Source of the DNA: Pedobacter chitinilyticus
Lineage (GTDB): Bacteria > Bacteroidota > Bacteroidia > Sphingobacteriales > Sphingobacteriaceae
Assembly (NCBI RefSeq): GCF_003313385.1
Contig: NZ_QMHN01000003.1
Coordinates: 248,001-312,000, forward strand
Direction: 5' to 3'
Length of the DNA: 64,000 nt
Part shown: in pieces, positions 54,578-63,005 of the stretch
Layout: the number at the start of each line of letters is the position of its first letter
Numbering within the stretch: the stretch's first letter is position 1
Position numbers and translations under genes: made by a program
Notes under the pieces: model-generated
Seen by the model: only the letters and a program-made list of their open reading frames with translations
The model's database searches: none
What the model was told of the DNA's origin: nothing

Positions 54578-54649
54578 TTGGCAAAGTTAGGAATTAAGTT
54601 TTAGAGTTTGCATGAAGCAGTTTTCAGTTTAAAGTCACAAAAAGTCTCA

Positions 54650-55534
54650 CTAATTAATGATGACATTGTCAATCAACCTCGTTTGGCCAACCTTTGCGGC
54701 AACTAAAACCACCGTGTCTTGTTTGGTTTTTTGTTCAACAGGCAAAAGGGTATCTCCATTGGCAATAGTCAAATAATCCAATTCTACGCCCGGTACCGTA
54801 TTGATCATCGCCTCAGCCTCTTCTAAAAGTTGGTCAAGTTCTAAACGATCATAATTTGCATCTATATAAAACAACGCTCTACTTAGCACTAGCGCATGCT
54901 CTCGATCACTTTGGCTCAAATGTATATTTCTAGAGCTCATGGCCAACCCATCAACTTCCCTTATAATTGGACAAACGGCAATTTGTACGTCCAAACCAAG
55001 CTCCTTCACCATATTCTTGATCATCAGTACCTGCTGAAAATCCTTTTGACCAAACATCGCCACATCAGGTTTTACCGCATCAAAAAGTTTAAAAACAATT
55101 TGGGTAACCCCTTGGTAATGCCCTTTTCTAAATTCGCCTTCCAACACAAACTCAGCTTCTCCTAAATCTATTTTCCATTGCTCTGGTGTTGGATAGCTGG
55201 GGTACATTTCCTTTACCGAAGGCATGAACACAAAATTACAGCCTGCTTCAGTAAGCATCTTAATATCGTGAGCTAAGGGACGTGGGTATTTCTCCAAATC
55301 TTTAGGATCCGTAAACTGCGTTGGGTTCACAAAAATACTGCAAACGACTATATCTGCTAATTTTTGCGCTTCGGCAATAAGTGAAAGATGACCTTGGTGC
55401 AAAGCGCCCATGGTAGGCACCAATGCTATTTTCAAGCCACTTGTTTTCAAAGGTGTTAGCGAGCTCTGAAGTTCAGCTAAGGTTGCTATTACTTTCAATA
55501 TGGTGTTTTGTTTTGAGGCTGCTAAATTGAGCAT
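54650..55534 (-). CDS. panC: Pantothenate synthetase (pantoate-beta-alanine ligase)
   Basis: A 294-residue class I aaRS-like ligase. ALVPTMGALHQGHLSLI (the HIGH-type motif), VCSIFVNPTQF, FGQKDFQQVLMIKNMVKELG and GLAMSSRNIHLS (KMSKS-like) are all present. It joins pantoate and beta-alanine, the latter supplied by PanD encoded downstream. The first ATG is at 55534; a TTG at 55498 would give the more usual N-terminus (LKVIATLAEL), so about 12 residues at the front are uncertain. A TAAGTTTT box lies just upstream of 55534, which would also favour the later start. Confidence 0.94.
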   Translation of the reverse strand: MLNLAASKQNTILKVIATLAELQSSLTPLKTSGLKIALVPTMGALHQGHLSLIAEAQKLADIVVCSIFVNPTQFTDPKDLEKYPRPLAHDIKMLTEAGCNFVFMPSVKEMYPSYPTPEQWKIDLGEAEFVLEGEFRKGHYQGVTQIVFKLFDAVKPDVAMFGQKDFQQVLMIKNMVKELGLDVQIAVCPIIREVDGLAMSSRNIHLSQSDREHALVLSRALFYIDANYDRLELDQLLEEAEAMINTVPGVELDYLTIANGDTLLPVEQKTKQDTVVLVAAKVGQTRLIDNVIIN

Positions 55535-55569
55535 TTCTGTAAAACTTACAAAGCGGGAATAGCAAGATA

Positions 55570-55600
55570 TTGATAAATATTAATATTTTCCGTACCTTTG
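55570..55600 (+). promoter_or_regulatory. Strong Bacteroidota-type promoter of the GT5 gene
   Basis: TTG (55570-55572), a 20-base spacer, and TACCTTTG (55593-55600) match the -33/-7 consensus exactly. Transcription would start near 55607, 34 bases before the gene. Confidence 0.75.
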
Positions 55601-55640
55601 CCCCTTGATAATCTTTAAATTAACAGTAATTTAATAATAT

Positions 55641-56471
55641 ATGGAGATGGCAAAAACGAAGCTACTGATTATTACCCACGAGATGTCGCCTTTCCTCGAA
55701 CTCACCAAAATTTCTGAAATTACTCGCCAATTACCGCAGGCTATGCAGGAAAAAGGATTTGAAATCCGCATCTTGATGCCCAAATTTGGCAACATTAATG
55801 AAAGAAGAAATAGGTTGCACGAGGTGATCCGATTATCAGGGATGAACATCATTATTGATGATAACGACAACCCTTTGATCATTAAAGTGGCGTCGATACC
55901 AGCGGCTCGTATGCAAGTGTATTTCTTGGACAACGAAGATTATTTCCAAAGGAAGTACGTGTTTAGGGACAAAGAGAACAAGTTCTATGCAGACAATGAT
56001 GAAAGAACCATCTTTTTCTGTAAAGGAGCATTGGAAACCGTTAAAAAATTGGGCTGGTCGCCTGACGTGGTACACTGCCATGGCTGGATGACCGCTTTAG
56101 TTCCTGCATACATCAAAACCACTTACAAAAACGACCCTACCTTTAAAAATTCAAAGGTTGTTTATTCGGTTTACGAAAACTGCTTTAGCGAAAAATTAAA
56201 TGCAGACTTCCACAAGAAGGCGATCATGAATCACATGACTGCAGACGATACAAAAGCTTTTGAAGAAAGCGATTGTAACAGCTTGCATATTGGCGCTATA
56301 ACTCACTCTGACGCAGTAGTATTAGCCGATGAGAAGATAGATGAAGCGGTGTTAAAATTTGTTAAAGATTCTAATAAACCAACTTTAGCTTTTAATTTAA
56401 CCGAAAATTATGACAGCTTCTACTCTTTTTATGAAGAAGTTGCCAGTGATGAATTGGTTTCTTTAGCGTAA
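55641..56471 (+). CDS. Glycogen/starch synthase homologue with only the N-terminal GT5 half
   Basis: A 276-residue protein matching the N-terminal (acceptor-side) domain of GT5 glycogen synthase: LLIITHEMSPFLELTKISEI, EKGFEIRILMPKFG, DNEDYFQRKYVFRDKENKFY and PDVVHCHGWMTALVPAYIK. The nucleotide-sugar-binding C-terminal half, with its KTGGL and E-x7-E motifs, is absent, and the frame ends cleanly at 56471. It is about half the usual ~480 residues. Bacteroidota have short proteins of this kind, so it may be a stable paralogue rather than a broken gene. Catalysis alone is doubtful. Confidence 0.87.
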   Translation: MEMAKTKLLIITHEMSPFLELTKISEITRQLPQAMQEKGFEIRILMPKFGNINERRNRLHEVIRLSGMNIIIDDNDNPLIIKVASIPAARMQVYFLDNEDYFQRKYVFRDKENKFYADNDERTIFFCKGALETVKKLGWSPDVVHCHGWMTALVPAYIKTTYKNDPTFKNSKVVYSVYENCFSEKLNADFHKKAIMNHMTADDTKAFEESDCNSLHIGAITHSDAVVLADEKIDEAVLKFVKDSNKPTLAFNLTENYDSFYSFYEEVASDELVSLA

Positions 56472-56495
56472 CAAAGGCTTTATTTGATAATAAAT

Positions 56496-57938
56496 ATGAA
56501 ATTTATAAAATTAGACTTATTGACCTTGTTGATAAGTCTTTTTCTTTTCGCCTCGTGCGAACGTACTTCTACCATTGGCTTGGAAGTAGATCCTTCCAAT
56601 GTGATACAGGGTAACTTGATTGATACTGCAACCATTAGCTCCAGAACGGTGAAAGACGATGCTGGCAACACCAGTGCACTTACTAGATACCCTTTTGGCT
56701 TTCTTAATGATCCAGCTTTAGGATCAACTGCTTCTAGCCTAGCCTTATCTATAAATGTTCCTAGCGATGCTTATAGTTTTGGCACAAACGCAGTATTAGA
56801 CTCTGCAGTATTAGTGTTAAATTATGCTGGAGAATTCTACGGAGATAGTACTGCTACCTATAACGTTGATGTGCATCAGCTTAATAACAACCTGGCCAAA
56901 GAGAACACATTCTTAAGCAACAGAACTTATCCATTTAATAGCACTGTAGTGGCCAATTATACTGGCAAGGTTTTTCCAACCACGCCAATTAAGGTTACCG
57001 ATGTGCTTACTGGAGCTAAAGACACCATTAAGACGAATACGCCGCAACTTCGTGTAAAATTAAGTAACAGCTTTATCACCAGCAATATTGTAAATCTACC
57101 CGCAACTTCTTTAAAATACAATTCCTATTTCCAAGATGCGTTTAAAGGCTTATACGTTCAAATTAAACCTTCTGCACAAAGCACTATGGGCAATGGCGGC
57201 GTAATGTTCTTTAATTTTGCAAGCACAGCTGGTTCAGGTGTAATGTTGTATTACAGAAAACAGAATGCAACTACAACCACTTTAACGGATACGGTTTCTG
57301 TAAACTTTCCAATATCTACAAGCACATCTCCTTTGGGTGCTAGCGTATCGCACACCTATTCAACGCAAGTACAAACCCAACTTGATGCCCTTGTTACAAA
57401 TCCAAAACAACAATTTCCTACGACCTACTTGAAACCACTAGGAGGCCTAAGAACTAAGATTTCTTTCCCTTATCTCCAAAAAATGAAAACTGAGGTTGGC
57501 GGCAAAATGATTGTAAACAAGGCCGAGCTAATTGTTGATTTAAGCAGCGGAACCGATATTGCTCCTTTTAGAGCCGCACCAAGGATTGCCCTATACAGAA
57601 CAGACATTGCAGGGCAACGAAAAAACTTACCTGATAATGATGCTGGCGACGGTGTGACTACAGCGGGAGACCCAAGAGCAAATCCATCTGTATTTGGGGG
57701 ATATTTTGACTCAACCAAAAAGAGATATGTATTTATAGTTACTGCTTACATGCAAGATTTATTAGATGGTAAAACGGAAGACTATGGCACTTATCTGGCC
57801 GTTACCCCTACTGCCACTTTTGAATATATGCCTTCATTTGGTGCAGCTTCACGGGCAATAATCGGCAGCTTCCAGAAGAGTCCCGCAGCTGGTGCGAACC
57901 TGATTAAACTCAACATTTACTATACAAAAGCGAACTAG
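56496..57938 (+). CDS. DUF4270 lipoprotein
   Basis: A 480-residue lipoprotein (MKFIKLDLLTLLISLFLFAS, then CERTSTIG). The body is beta-rich, with a DUF4270-type pattern (IGLEVDPSNVIQGNLIDTAT; SSRTVKDDAGNTSALTRYPF; GFLNDPALGSTASSLALSIN; RAIIGSFQKSPAAGANLIKL). The function is not known; it is usually a cell-surface lipoprotein next to the GT5 gene, as here. A TTG at 56484 could also start it, but the ATG at 56496 directly opens the lipoprotein signal. It lies 24 bases after the GT5 gene, so co-transcription is likely. Confidence 0.85.
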   Translation: MKFIKLDLLTLLISLFLFASCERTSTIGLEVDPSNVIQGNLIDTATISSRTVKDDAGNTSALTRYPFGFLNDPALGSTASSLALSINVPSDAYSFGTNAVLDSAVLVLNYAGEFYGDSTATYNVDVHQLNNNLAKENTFLSNRTYPFNSTVVANYTGKVFPTTPIKVTDVLTGAKDTIKTNTPQLRVKLSNSFITSNIVNLPATSLKYNSYFQDAFKGLYVQIKPSAQSTMGNGGVMFFNFASTAGSGVMLYYRKQNATTTTLTDTVSVNFPISTSTSPLGASVSHTYSTQVQTQLDALVTNPKQQFPTTYLKPLGGLRTKISFPYLQKMKTEVGGKMIVNKAELIVDLSSGTDIAPFRAAPRIALYRTDIAGQRKNLPDNDAGDGVTTAGDPRANPSVFGGYFDSTKKRYVFIVTAYMQDLLDGKTEDYGTYLAVTPTATFEYMPSFGAASRAIIGSFQKSPAAGANLIKLNIYYTKAN

Positions 57939-57958
57939 CGAAAAAATTACGCAAACGT

Positions 57959-57989
57959 TTGATAAAATCCCTCTAAAGAAATACTTTAG
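57959..57989 (+). promoter_or_regulatory. Candidate glmS promoter, overlapping a hairpin
   Basis: TTG (57959-57961), a 20-base spacer and TACTTTAG (57982-57989, one mismatch to TAnnTTTG). The whole -7 box lies inside the hairpin at 57965-57997. Confidence 0.45.
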
Positions 57990-57997
57990 GGGGATTT
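57965..57997 (+). terminator. Terminator of the DUF4270 gene, overlapping the glmS promoter
   Basis: AAATCCCTCTAAAG (57965-57978) pairs with CTTTAGGGGGATTT (57984-57997), one G-U pair, loop of five bases, then ATATTTTTAA. It lies 27 bases after the DUF4270 stop and 23 bases before the glmS start. Confidence 0.7.
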
Positions 57998-58020
57998 ATA
58001 TTTTTAACCCCCAAAAAAAC

Positions 58021-59859
58021 ATGTGTGGAATTGTAGGCTATATTGGCTTTAGAGAAGCTTGGCCAATCGTTTTAAAAGGTCTAAAAAGACTAGAATATAG
58101 AGGATATGACAGCGCAGGAATTGCCTTGATAGACCATGAAAACTTGAACATATATAAGAAAGCAGGAAAGGTAAAAGAGCTCGAAGATTTTGCTGCTGAT
58201 AAAAATCTTTCTGGTACAATAGGCATGGGTCATACCCGCTGGGCGACTCATGGAGCCCCTTCTGATAGAAATTCGCATCCTCACACTTCTCAAAAAGGAA
58301 ACCTCAGCATCATCCATAATGGCATCATAGAAAACTATTCGACCCTGAAAGAAGAACTTATTTCAAGAGGTCACTCTTTTAGTAGCGACACCGATACAGA
58401 AGTGTTGATTCACCTGATCGAAGACATCTATCAAAACAACAATATTGACTTGACCGAGGCTGTCCGTTTAGCACTAAACGAGGTCACTGGAGCTTATGCC
58501 ATCGTCATTATGGACGAAGAAAATCCAAACCAGCTAATTGCCGCAAGAAAAGGCAGTCCAATGGTGATTGGTGTTGGCCAAGGTGAGTACTTCATTGCTT
58601 CGGATGCAACGCCAATTGTAGAGTACACCAAAAATGTGATCTATTTAAATGATAATGAAATTGCTTTTTTAAAGCGTGATGAGCTAGAGATCAAACGCCT
58701 GGACAATGTTGTACAAACACCATATATACAAGAGCTGGAATTAAAGCTAGAAATGCTGGAAAAAGGCGGCTACGAACATTTCATGCTAAAGGAGATCTAC
58801 GAACAACCAAGGTCTATTCGCGATTGTATGAGAGGCCGTATTTATCCAGAAGAAGGACAAGTACAACTAGGCGGAATCAAGGAATTTGCGGATAAGCTGA
58901 AAAACATTGATCGCATTATTATCGTAGCTTGCGGTACCTCGTGGCACGCAGGCTTGGTAGGCGAGTATTTAATTGAGGAATATGCACGTATCCCAGTAGA
59001 AGTGGAGTATGCTTCGGAATTCAGATATAGAAATCCGATTATTACCGAAAAGGATGTAGTGATTGCCATTTCACAGTCAGGCGAAACCGCCGACACCATG
59101 GCAGCCATAGAAATGGCAAAAGAAAAAGGAGCGACCATTTTTGGAATATGTAATGTCGTTGGCGCCTCCATTCCTCGTATCACACATGCTGGGGTATATA
59201 CCCACGCAGGCCCTGAAATTGGCGTAGCCTCTACCAAAGCCTTTACGGCGCAGGTAACCGTGCTTACGTTAATGGCCTTTTATATGGCACAGCAAAAAGG
59301 CACGTTAACCAGCTCAAAATTAAGAGAATTGCTTACTGAACTAGATTGTATTCCCGAGAAAATACAAACCGCTTTGCTTTCCAACGATTTGATTCAAGAA
59401 ATCTCTTCCAAAATTAAGGATGCCAGAAACTGTCTGTTTTTAGGTAGGGGAAGCGGTTTTCCTGTAGCTTTAGAGGGAGCTTTAAAACTGAAAGAAATTT
59501 CCTACATCCATGCCGAAGGTTATCCTGCCGCAGAAATGAAACACGGACCAATTGCTTTAATAGACGAAGAGATGCCTGTGGTATTTATCGCCACCAAAAA
59601 TTCTTCTTACGAAAAAGTGATTAGCAATATTCAGGAAGTAAAAGCCAGAAAAGGAAAAGTAATTGCCATTGTTACCGAAGGCGATACAGAAGTGAAAAAA
59701 ATGGCCGACTACTGCATTGAAATTCCCGATGCCAGTGAAGCCTTCTTGCCATTATTGGCCACCATTCCGCTGCAGTTGCTTTCTTATCACATTGCAGTAA
59801 TGAGAGGCTGTAACGTTGACCAGCCTAGAAACCTAGCTAAATCCGTAACAGTTGAATAA
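58021..59859 (+). CDS. glmS: Glutamine-fructose-6-phosphate aminotransferase
   Basis: A 612-residue GlmS that makes glucosamine-6-phosphate, the first step to UDP-GlcNAc for peptidoglycan and lipopolysaccharide. Catalytic Cys is residue 2 (MCGIVGYIG), so the start is certain. The Gln-amidotransferase domain has GHTRWATHGAPSDRNSHPH, and the two SIS domains hold CGTSWHAG, SQSGETADT and KEISYIHAEGYPAAEMKHGP. The C-terminus DQPRNLAKSVTVE is normal. Strong terminator follows. No ribozyme-like leader is visible; the leader is very short. Confidence 0.97.
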   Translation: MCGIVGYIGFREAWPIVLKGLKRLEYRGYDSAGIALIDHENLNIYKKAGKVKELEDFAADKNLSGTIGMGHTRWATHGAPSDRNSHPHTSQKGNLSIIHNGIIENYSTLKEELISRGHSFSSDTDTEVLIHLIEDIYQNNNIDLTEAVRLALNEVTGAYAIVIMDEENPNQLIAARKGSPMVIGVGQGEYFIASDATPIVEYTKNVIYLNDNEIAFLKRDELEIKRLDNVVQTPYIQELELKLEMLEKGGYEHFMLKEIYEQPRSIRDCMRGRIYPEEGQVQLGGIKEFADKLKNIDRIIIVACGTSWHAGLVGEYLIEEYARIPVEVEYASEFRYRNPIITEKDVVIAISQSGETADTMAAIEMAKEKGATIFGICNVVGASIPRITHAGVYTHAGPEIGVASTKAFTAQVTVLTLMAFYMAQQKGTLTSSKLRELLTELDCIPEKIQTALLSNDLIQEISSKIKDARNCLFLGRGSGFPVALEGALKLKEISYIHAEGYPAAEMKHGPIALIDEEMPVVFIATKNSSYEKVISNIQEVKARKGKVIAIVTEGDTEVKKMADYCIEIPDASEAFLPLLATIPLQLLSYHIAVMRGCNVDQPRNLAKSVTVE

Positions 59860-59862
59860 AAG

Positions 59863-59891
59863 AAAAGCCCCGCAAGTGCGGGGCTTTTTTT
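59863..59891 (+). terminator. Intrinsic terminator of glmS
   Basis: AAAAGCCCCGC (59863-59873), a 4-base loop, GCGGGGCTTTT (59878-59888), then T residues. It ends transcription of glmS and can also serve the convergent ssb. Confidence 0.9.
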
Positions 59892-59931
59892 GTCTTTTTT
59901 ATTTTTGGTTAGTTATTGTATTATCATTTAC

Positions 59932-60369
59932 TTAAAAAGGCAAATCTCCTGTTTCGTCAATGGAAGTTGAAAAATCGTCTTCTATTTTATTATTAATATT
60001 GCTGCTGTTGCCATTTGTTGGAGCATTTGGTTCAAAATCGCTTTTTCTGCCTAACATGGTAAAGTTTTCAGCCACCACTTCTGTAACGTATTTTTTCACT
60101 TTTTCCTTGTCTTCGAACGAACGTGTCCTCAGTTTACCTTCTATGTAAACCAGCTTTCCTTTTTGAAGATACTTTGAAGCTACTTCAGCCAAGCCTCTCC
60201 ACAACACAATATTGTGCCATTCAGTTTGTTCAACTCGTTTACCGTCCTTGTTAAATGTCTCTGAAGTAGCTAAGGGGAAACTTGCAACGGTAACACCGCC
60301 TTCCAAATGTCTAACTTCGGGGTCCTTTCCCAAGTGCCCCACTAAGATTACTTTGTTAATACCTGACAT
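59932..60369 (-). CDS. ssb: Single-stranded DNA-binding protein
   Basis: A 145-residue SSB: an OB-fold (NKVILVGHLGKDPEVRHLEG; TEWHNIVLWRGLAEVASKYL; KGKLVYIEGKLRTRSFED) followed by an Asn/Asp-rich linker and the acidic tip SIDETGDLPF, the protein-protein interaction tail ending in the usual D-x-P-F. It lies 12 bases after mutY on the same strand, so the two are probably co-transcribed. Confidence 0.95.
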   Translation of the reverse strand: MSGINKVILVGHLGKDPEVRHLEGGVTVASFPLATSETFNKDGKRVEQTEWHNIVLWRGLAEVASKYLQKGKLVYIEGKLRTRSFEDKEKVKKYVTEVVAENFTMLGRKSDFEPNAPTNGNSSNINNKIEDDFSTSIDETGDLPF

Positions 60370-60381
60370 AAATATATTTGA

Positions 60382-61428
60382 TTAGTCTATATGTTTTTCA
60401 ATAAAATCCCCAATAATTTTGGGATGAGGTAATTGTTTAAATGTCGTTAATTTAACCGATTTAATTTCGGTGTGTTGATTAAAGTTAACAATATAATTAT
60501 CTATTGCAAAAAATTGAACATATATTGTTTGGTGCGTTAAAACATGTTTTTTACTTTCTAAAACCGTAAGCTCTACGTTTTTTCCAAACAGTTCGTGCAC
60601 TTTAGCCAACAGCGCCACATCGTCAATCGTTACCTCCTGTTCCGATTCTATCAGAGGAAAATCATATAGTTGTTGCCAAACATCACCAGGCTGTCTTTGC
60701 TTGGCGAGTATTTCATCATCATTTATACCAACAAAATAATTAAACCACCGTTTTCTTATTTTAACTTTTTTGAGCTTCAAGGGTAATTGCTCTACCTTTT
60801 GATGTTGATAGGCATAACAGCCTGGCTGTACTGGACATTGGTTGCAAAGGGGTGATTTTGGCTTGCAATGCAATGCTCCAAACTCCATAATGGCTTGGTT
60901 ATATATGGCAGGCTCTTGATCTTGGATGAGCTCTTGTGCCAACTGAGCAAATTGTTTTTGCCCTTTTGGTGAGTTGATGGCCTCTTCAATTCCAAAGTAA
61001 CGAGCTAACACACGGTAAACGTTGCCATCTACCACGGCTTGCTTTTCGTTGCTCGAAAAAGAAGAAATAGCTGCAGCAGTATAGCCACCTATCCCTTTTA
61101 GCTTTAACAAATCCTGATAAGCTGTAGGAAAATTTCCTTCGAAATGATCCACTACATATTTAGCCGTATACAGCATATTACGTCCCCTTGAATAATACCC
61201 CAAACCCTGCCAAAGCTTTAGCACACGTTCTTCGGAAGCATTCGCAAAAGCCTTAACATCAGGAAAATTCTCCAAAAATTTCAGAAAATAAGGGAGGCCC
61301 TGTTCTACCCTAGTCTGTTGAAGGATAATTTCTGAAAGCCAAATTACATAAGGATCCGTGGTCTCTCTCCAAGGCAGATCACGCTTATTTACAAAGTACC
61401 ATTTAACAATTTCGGACTGAAAAGACAT
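60382..61428 (-). CDS. mutY: A/G-specific adenine glycosylase MutY
   Basis: A 348-residue glycosylase that removes A opposite 8-oxoG. The HhH-GPD core has VIWLSEIILQQTRVEQGLPY (Glu catalytic residue), LWQGLGYYSRGRNML, LKGIGGYTAAAISSF and the Asp in AVVDGNVYRVLARYFG. The iron-sulphur cluster ligands are C in ALHCKPKSPLCNQCPVQPGC. The C-terminal NUDIX-like domain recognises 8-oxoG. It is the first gene of a mutY-ssb unit, divergent from HU. Confidence 0.95.
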   Translation of the reverse strand: MSFQSEIVKWYFVNKRDLPWRETTDPYVIWLSEIILQQTRVEQGLPYFLKFLENFPDVKAFANASEERVLKLWQGLGYYSRGRNMLYTAKYVVDHFEGNFPTAYQDLLKLKGIGGYTAAAISSFSSNEKQAVVDGNVYRVLARYFGIEEAINSPKGQKQFAQLAQELIQDQEPAIYNQAIMEFGALHCKPKSPLCNQCPVQPGCYAYQHQKVEQLPLKLKKVKIRKRWFNYFVGINDDEILAKQRQPGDVWQQLYDFPLIESEQEVTIDDVALLAKVHELFGKNVELTVLESKKHVLTHQTIYVQFFAIDNYIVNFNQHTEIKSVKLTTFKQLPHPKIIGDFIEKHID

Positions 61429-61536
61429 TGTAACAAAAGTACAATAAAAGCAGTTAAAACTGTAAAACTTGCAATGCCATGATGGTTATAGACAGAAATA
61501 AATCATCTTTTATTTTCCTATCTCGTTAAAAAGCAA

Positions 61537-61544
61537 TACTTTTG
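61537..61544 (+). promoter_or_regulatory. Candidate -7 box (TACTTTTG) of the HU gene
   Basis: TACTTTTG is an exact match to TAnnTTTG, 58 bases upstream of the HU ATG. No TTG at the normal distance (TTT is present). Confidence 0.5.
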
Positions 61545-61602
61545 CAACCCCAAATCAGATGTAATTAAAAAACACACACAATAATTAATTAATTTTAGAA
61601 AT

Positions 61603-61905
61603 ATGACTAAGGCAGATATTATTGCTGAAATATCAACAAAGACAGGGATTGAGAAAGTTGACGTTCAAGAGACAGTGGAGGCATTTTTCAAAGTAATCAA
61701 AAACAATATGATTAACGGCGAAAATGTTTACGTAAGAGGTTTTGGCAGTTTTGTAGTAAAGAAAAGAGCTCAAAAAACTGCTAGAAATATCTCTAAAAAC
61801 ACCGCGATCATTATTCCAGAACATTTTGTTCCTAGCTTTAAGCCAGCAAAAGTATTTGTTGACAAAGTGAAAAACAGCACTAAAAAACTTAAAGCAGAAG
61901 CTTAA
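61603..61905 (+). CDS. HU/IHF family DNA-binding protein
   Basis: A 100-residue histone-like protein. The N-terminal helices (MTKADIIAEISTKTGIEKVD) are followed by the beta-arm consensus GFGSFVVKKRAQKTARNIS. The tip motif usually written RxNPxT appears as RNISKNTAII, a variation that is common in Bacteroidota and may change how the arm inserts. It bends DNA and compacts the nucleoid. The TPR gene follows 12 bases after its stop. Confidence 0.92.
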   Translation: MTKADIIAEISTKTGIEKVDVQETVEAFFKVIKNNMINGENVYVRGFGSFVVKKRAQKTARNISKNTAIIIPEHFVPSFKPAKVFVDKVKNSTKKLKAEA

Positions 61906-61917
61906 TATTTGACTTTT

Positions 61918-62766
61918 ATGAAAAGCCCACGCACCACACAGATTGTAATTATTGCAGGTATTGTATTGCTTGTGGGCTTTTTATTTAGCCAAGATATTAA
62001 AGGACTGGTAAAACCGAAGGATGATGCTACCGTGGGAATGCCACAGGAAGCAGCAACCCCAGGCGTTAGTTTGGCAGAAGCTTCGGCGACAGCTAAAAAC
62101 TTAATCAGCAATGCTGCCGCAAAGGAATTCACTTCTTTAGAAAGTGCATTCCAAAAAGCACAGGGCGAAGAAAAAGCAAACCAAGCAAAGGTTTTAGCTC
62201 AAAAATGGGATGATTTGGAACAAGCTATTCCTAGTGCGCTTTATTTAGAAGAAGTTGCCAAAGAACAATCTTCATTACAAAATTGGGTTAAAGCTGGTGA
62301 TCGTTTCCTAAAAGCTTTTGACAATACACAAGATAGTTTAGTGAAGCCTGCCATGCTCCAAAAAGCAAATCAAGCATTTACCAAAGCTGTTGCTATTGAC
62401 TCGACAGACTTAGATGCGAAAACTGGAATGGGTATCACCGTAGTAAACGGCATGGGTGCTCCTATGGAAGGTATTGCCATGTTGTTAGACGTGGTTAAAA
62501 AAGATCCAAAAAACTTTAAGGCAAACATGAACTTAGGTTTGTTCGCCATTAAATCTGGTCAGTTTGACAAGGCCATTACCCGCTTTGAGGATTTGATCAA
62601 AAACATTAAGGCTACTCCTGATGCGTATTTCTATTTGGCTACTGCCTATGAAAACCTTGGGAAAAACCAAGAGGCTATTGACGCCTATCTACAAAGCAAA
62701 AAACTCGCAGCCAACCCTACATTATCTGGTTTCATAGATAAGAAGGTAGCTGAGTTGAAAAAATAA
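61918..62766 (+). CDS. Tetratricopeptide-repeat protein with N-terminal membrane anchor
   Basis: A 282-residue protein with one N-terminal hydrophobic anchor (TTQIVIIAGIVLLVGFLFSQ), an Ala/Glu-rich linker, and about three TPR units in the C-terminal half (MLQKANQAFTKAVAIDSTDL; FKANMNLGLFAIKSGQFDKA; AYFYLATAYENLGKNQEAID). It should sit in the inner membrane with the TPRs in the periplasm. An upstream TTG (61909) would add three residues and is less likely. It lies between HU and the basic-protein gene. Partners are unknown. Confidence 0.87.
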   Translation: MKSPRTTQIVIIAGIVLLVGFLFSQDIKGLVKPKDDATVGMPQEAATPGVSLAEASATAKNLISNAAAKEFTSLESAFQKAQGEEKANQAKVLAQKWDDLEQAIPSALYLEEVAKEQSSLQNWVKAGDRFLKAFDNTQDSLVKPAMLQKANQAFTKAVAIDSTDLDAKTGMGITVVNGMGAPMEGIAMLLDVVKKDPKNFKANMNLGLFAIKSGQFDKAITRFEDLIKNIKATPDAYFYLATAYENLGKNQEAIDAYLQSKKLAANPTLSGFIDKKVAELKK

Positions 62767-62804
62767 ATTATAGAATTAATAAAAACATTTAAAACTTCAA
62801 AATT

Positions 62805-62894
62805 ATGCCAAGCGGTAAAAAAAGAAAAAGACATAAAATGGCTACCCACAAACGCAAAAAACGTTTAAGAAAAAACAGACACAAGAAAAAATAA
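62805..62894 (+). CDS. 29-residue very basic protein, AURKAIP1/COX24-like
   Basis: A 29-residue protein (MPSGKKRKRHKMATHKRKKR, then LRKNRHKKK) with about 18 Lys/Arg/His residues. The pattern is that of small AURKAIP1/COX24-domain (mS38-like) proteins found in Bacteroidota, related to a mitochondrial small-subunit ribosomal protein, so ribosome association is inferred. It sits between the TPR gene and rng. Too short for most gene finders. An internal Met (KMATHK) is present. Confidence 0.8.
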   Translation: MPSGKKRKRHKMATHKRKKRLRKNRHKKK

Positions 62895-62913
62895 TTTTTC
62901 TTAAGTGTTTTGG

Positions 62914-62960
62914 CCAAAGGTAAATGCTCAAAAGTATTTACTTTTGGATTCTATGTTTTT
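62914..62960 (+). terminator. Hairpin between the basic-protein gene and rng (terminator or rng leader element)
   Basis: CCAAAGGTAAAT (62914-62925) pairs with ATTTACTTTTGG (62936-62947), one G-U pair, followed by a T-rich run. A second short palindrome GGCTTTAAAGCC is at 62979-62990, just before the rng start. They may end the upstream message or form part of the rng leader, which in other bacteria can be cleaved by the enzyme itself. Confidence 0.5.
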
Positions 62961-63005
62961 TGGTCCATGTGTTAATAAGGCTTTAAAGCCTTAAAATCTG
63001 TAGCT

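Noticed and set aside
55641..56471. Glycogen synthase pseudogene
   Set aside because: The frame is intact, has a perfect promoter and a clean stop; the short form seems stable rather than decayed.
57939..58020. glmS ribozyme or riboswitch
   Set aside because: The leader is too short and holds only a simple terminator hairpin.
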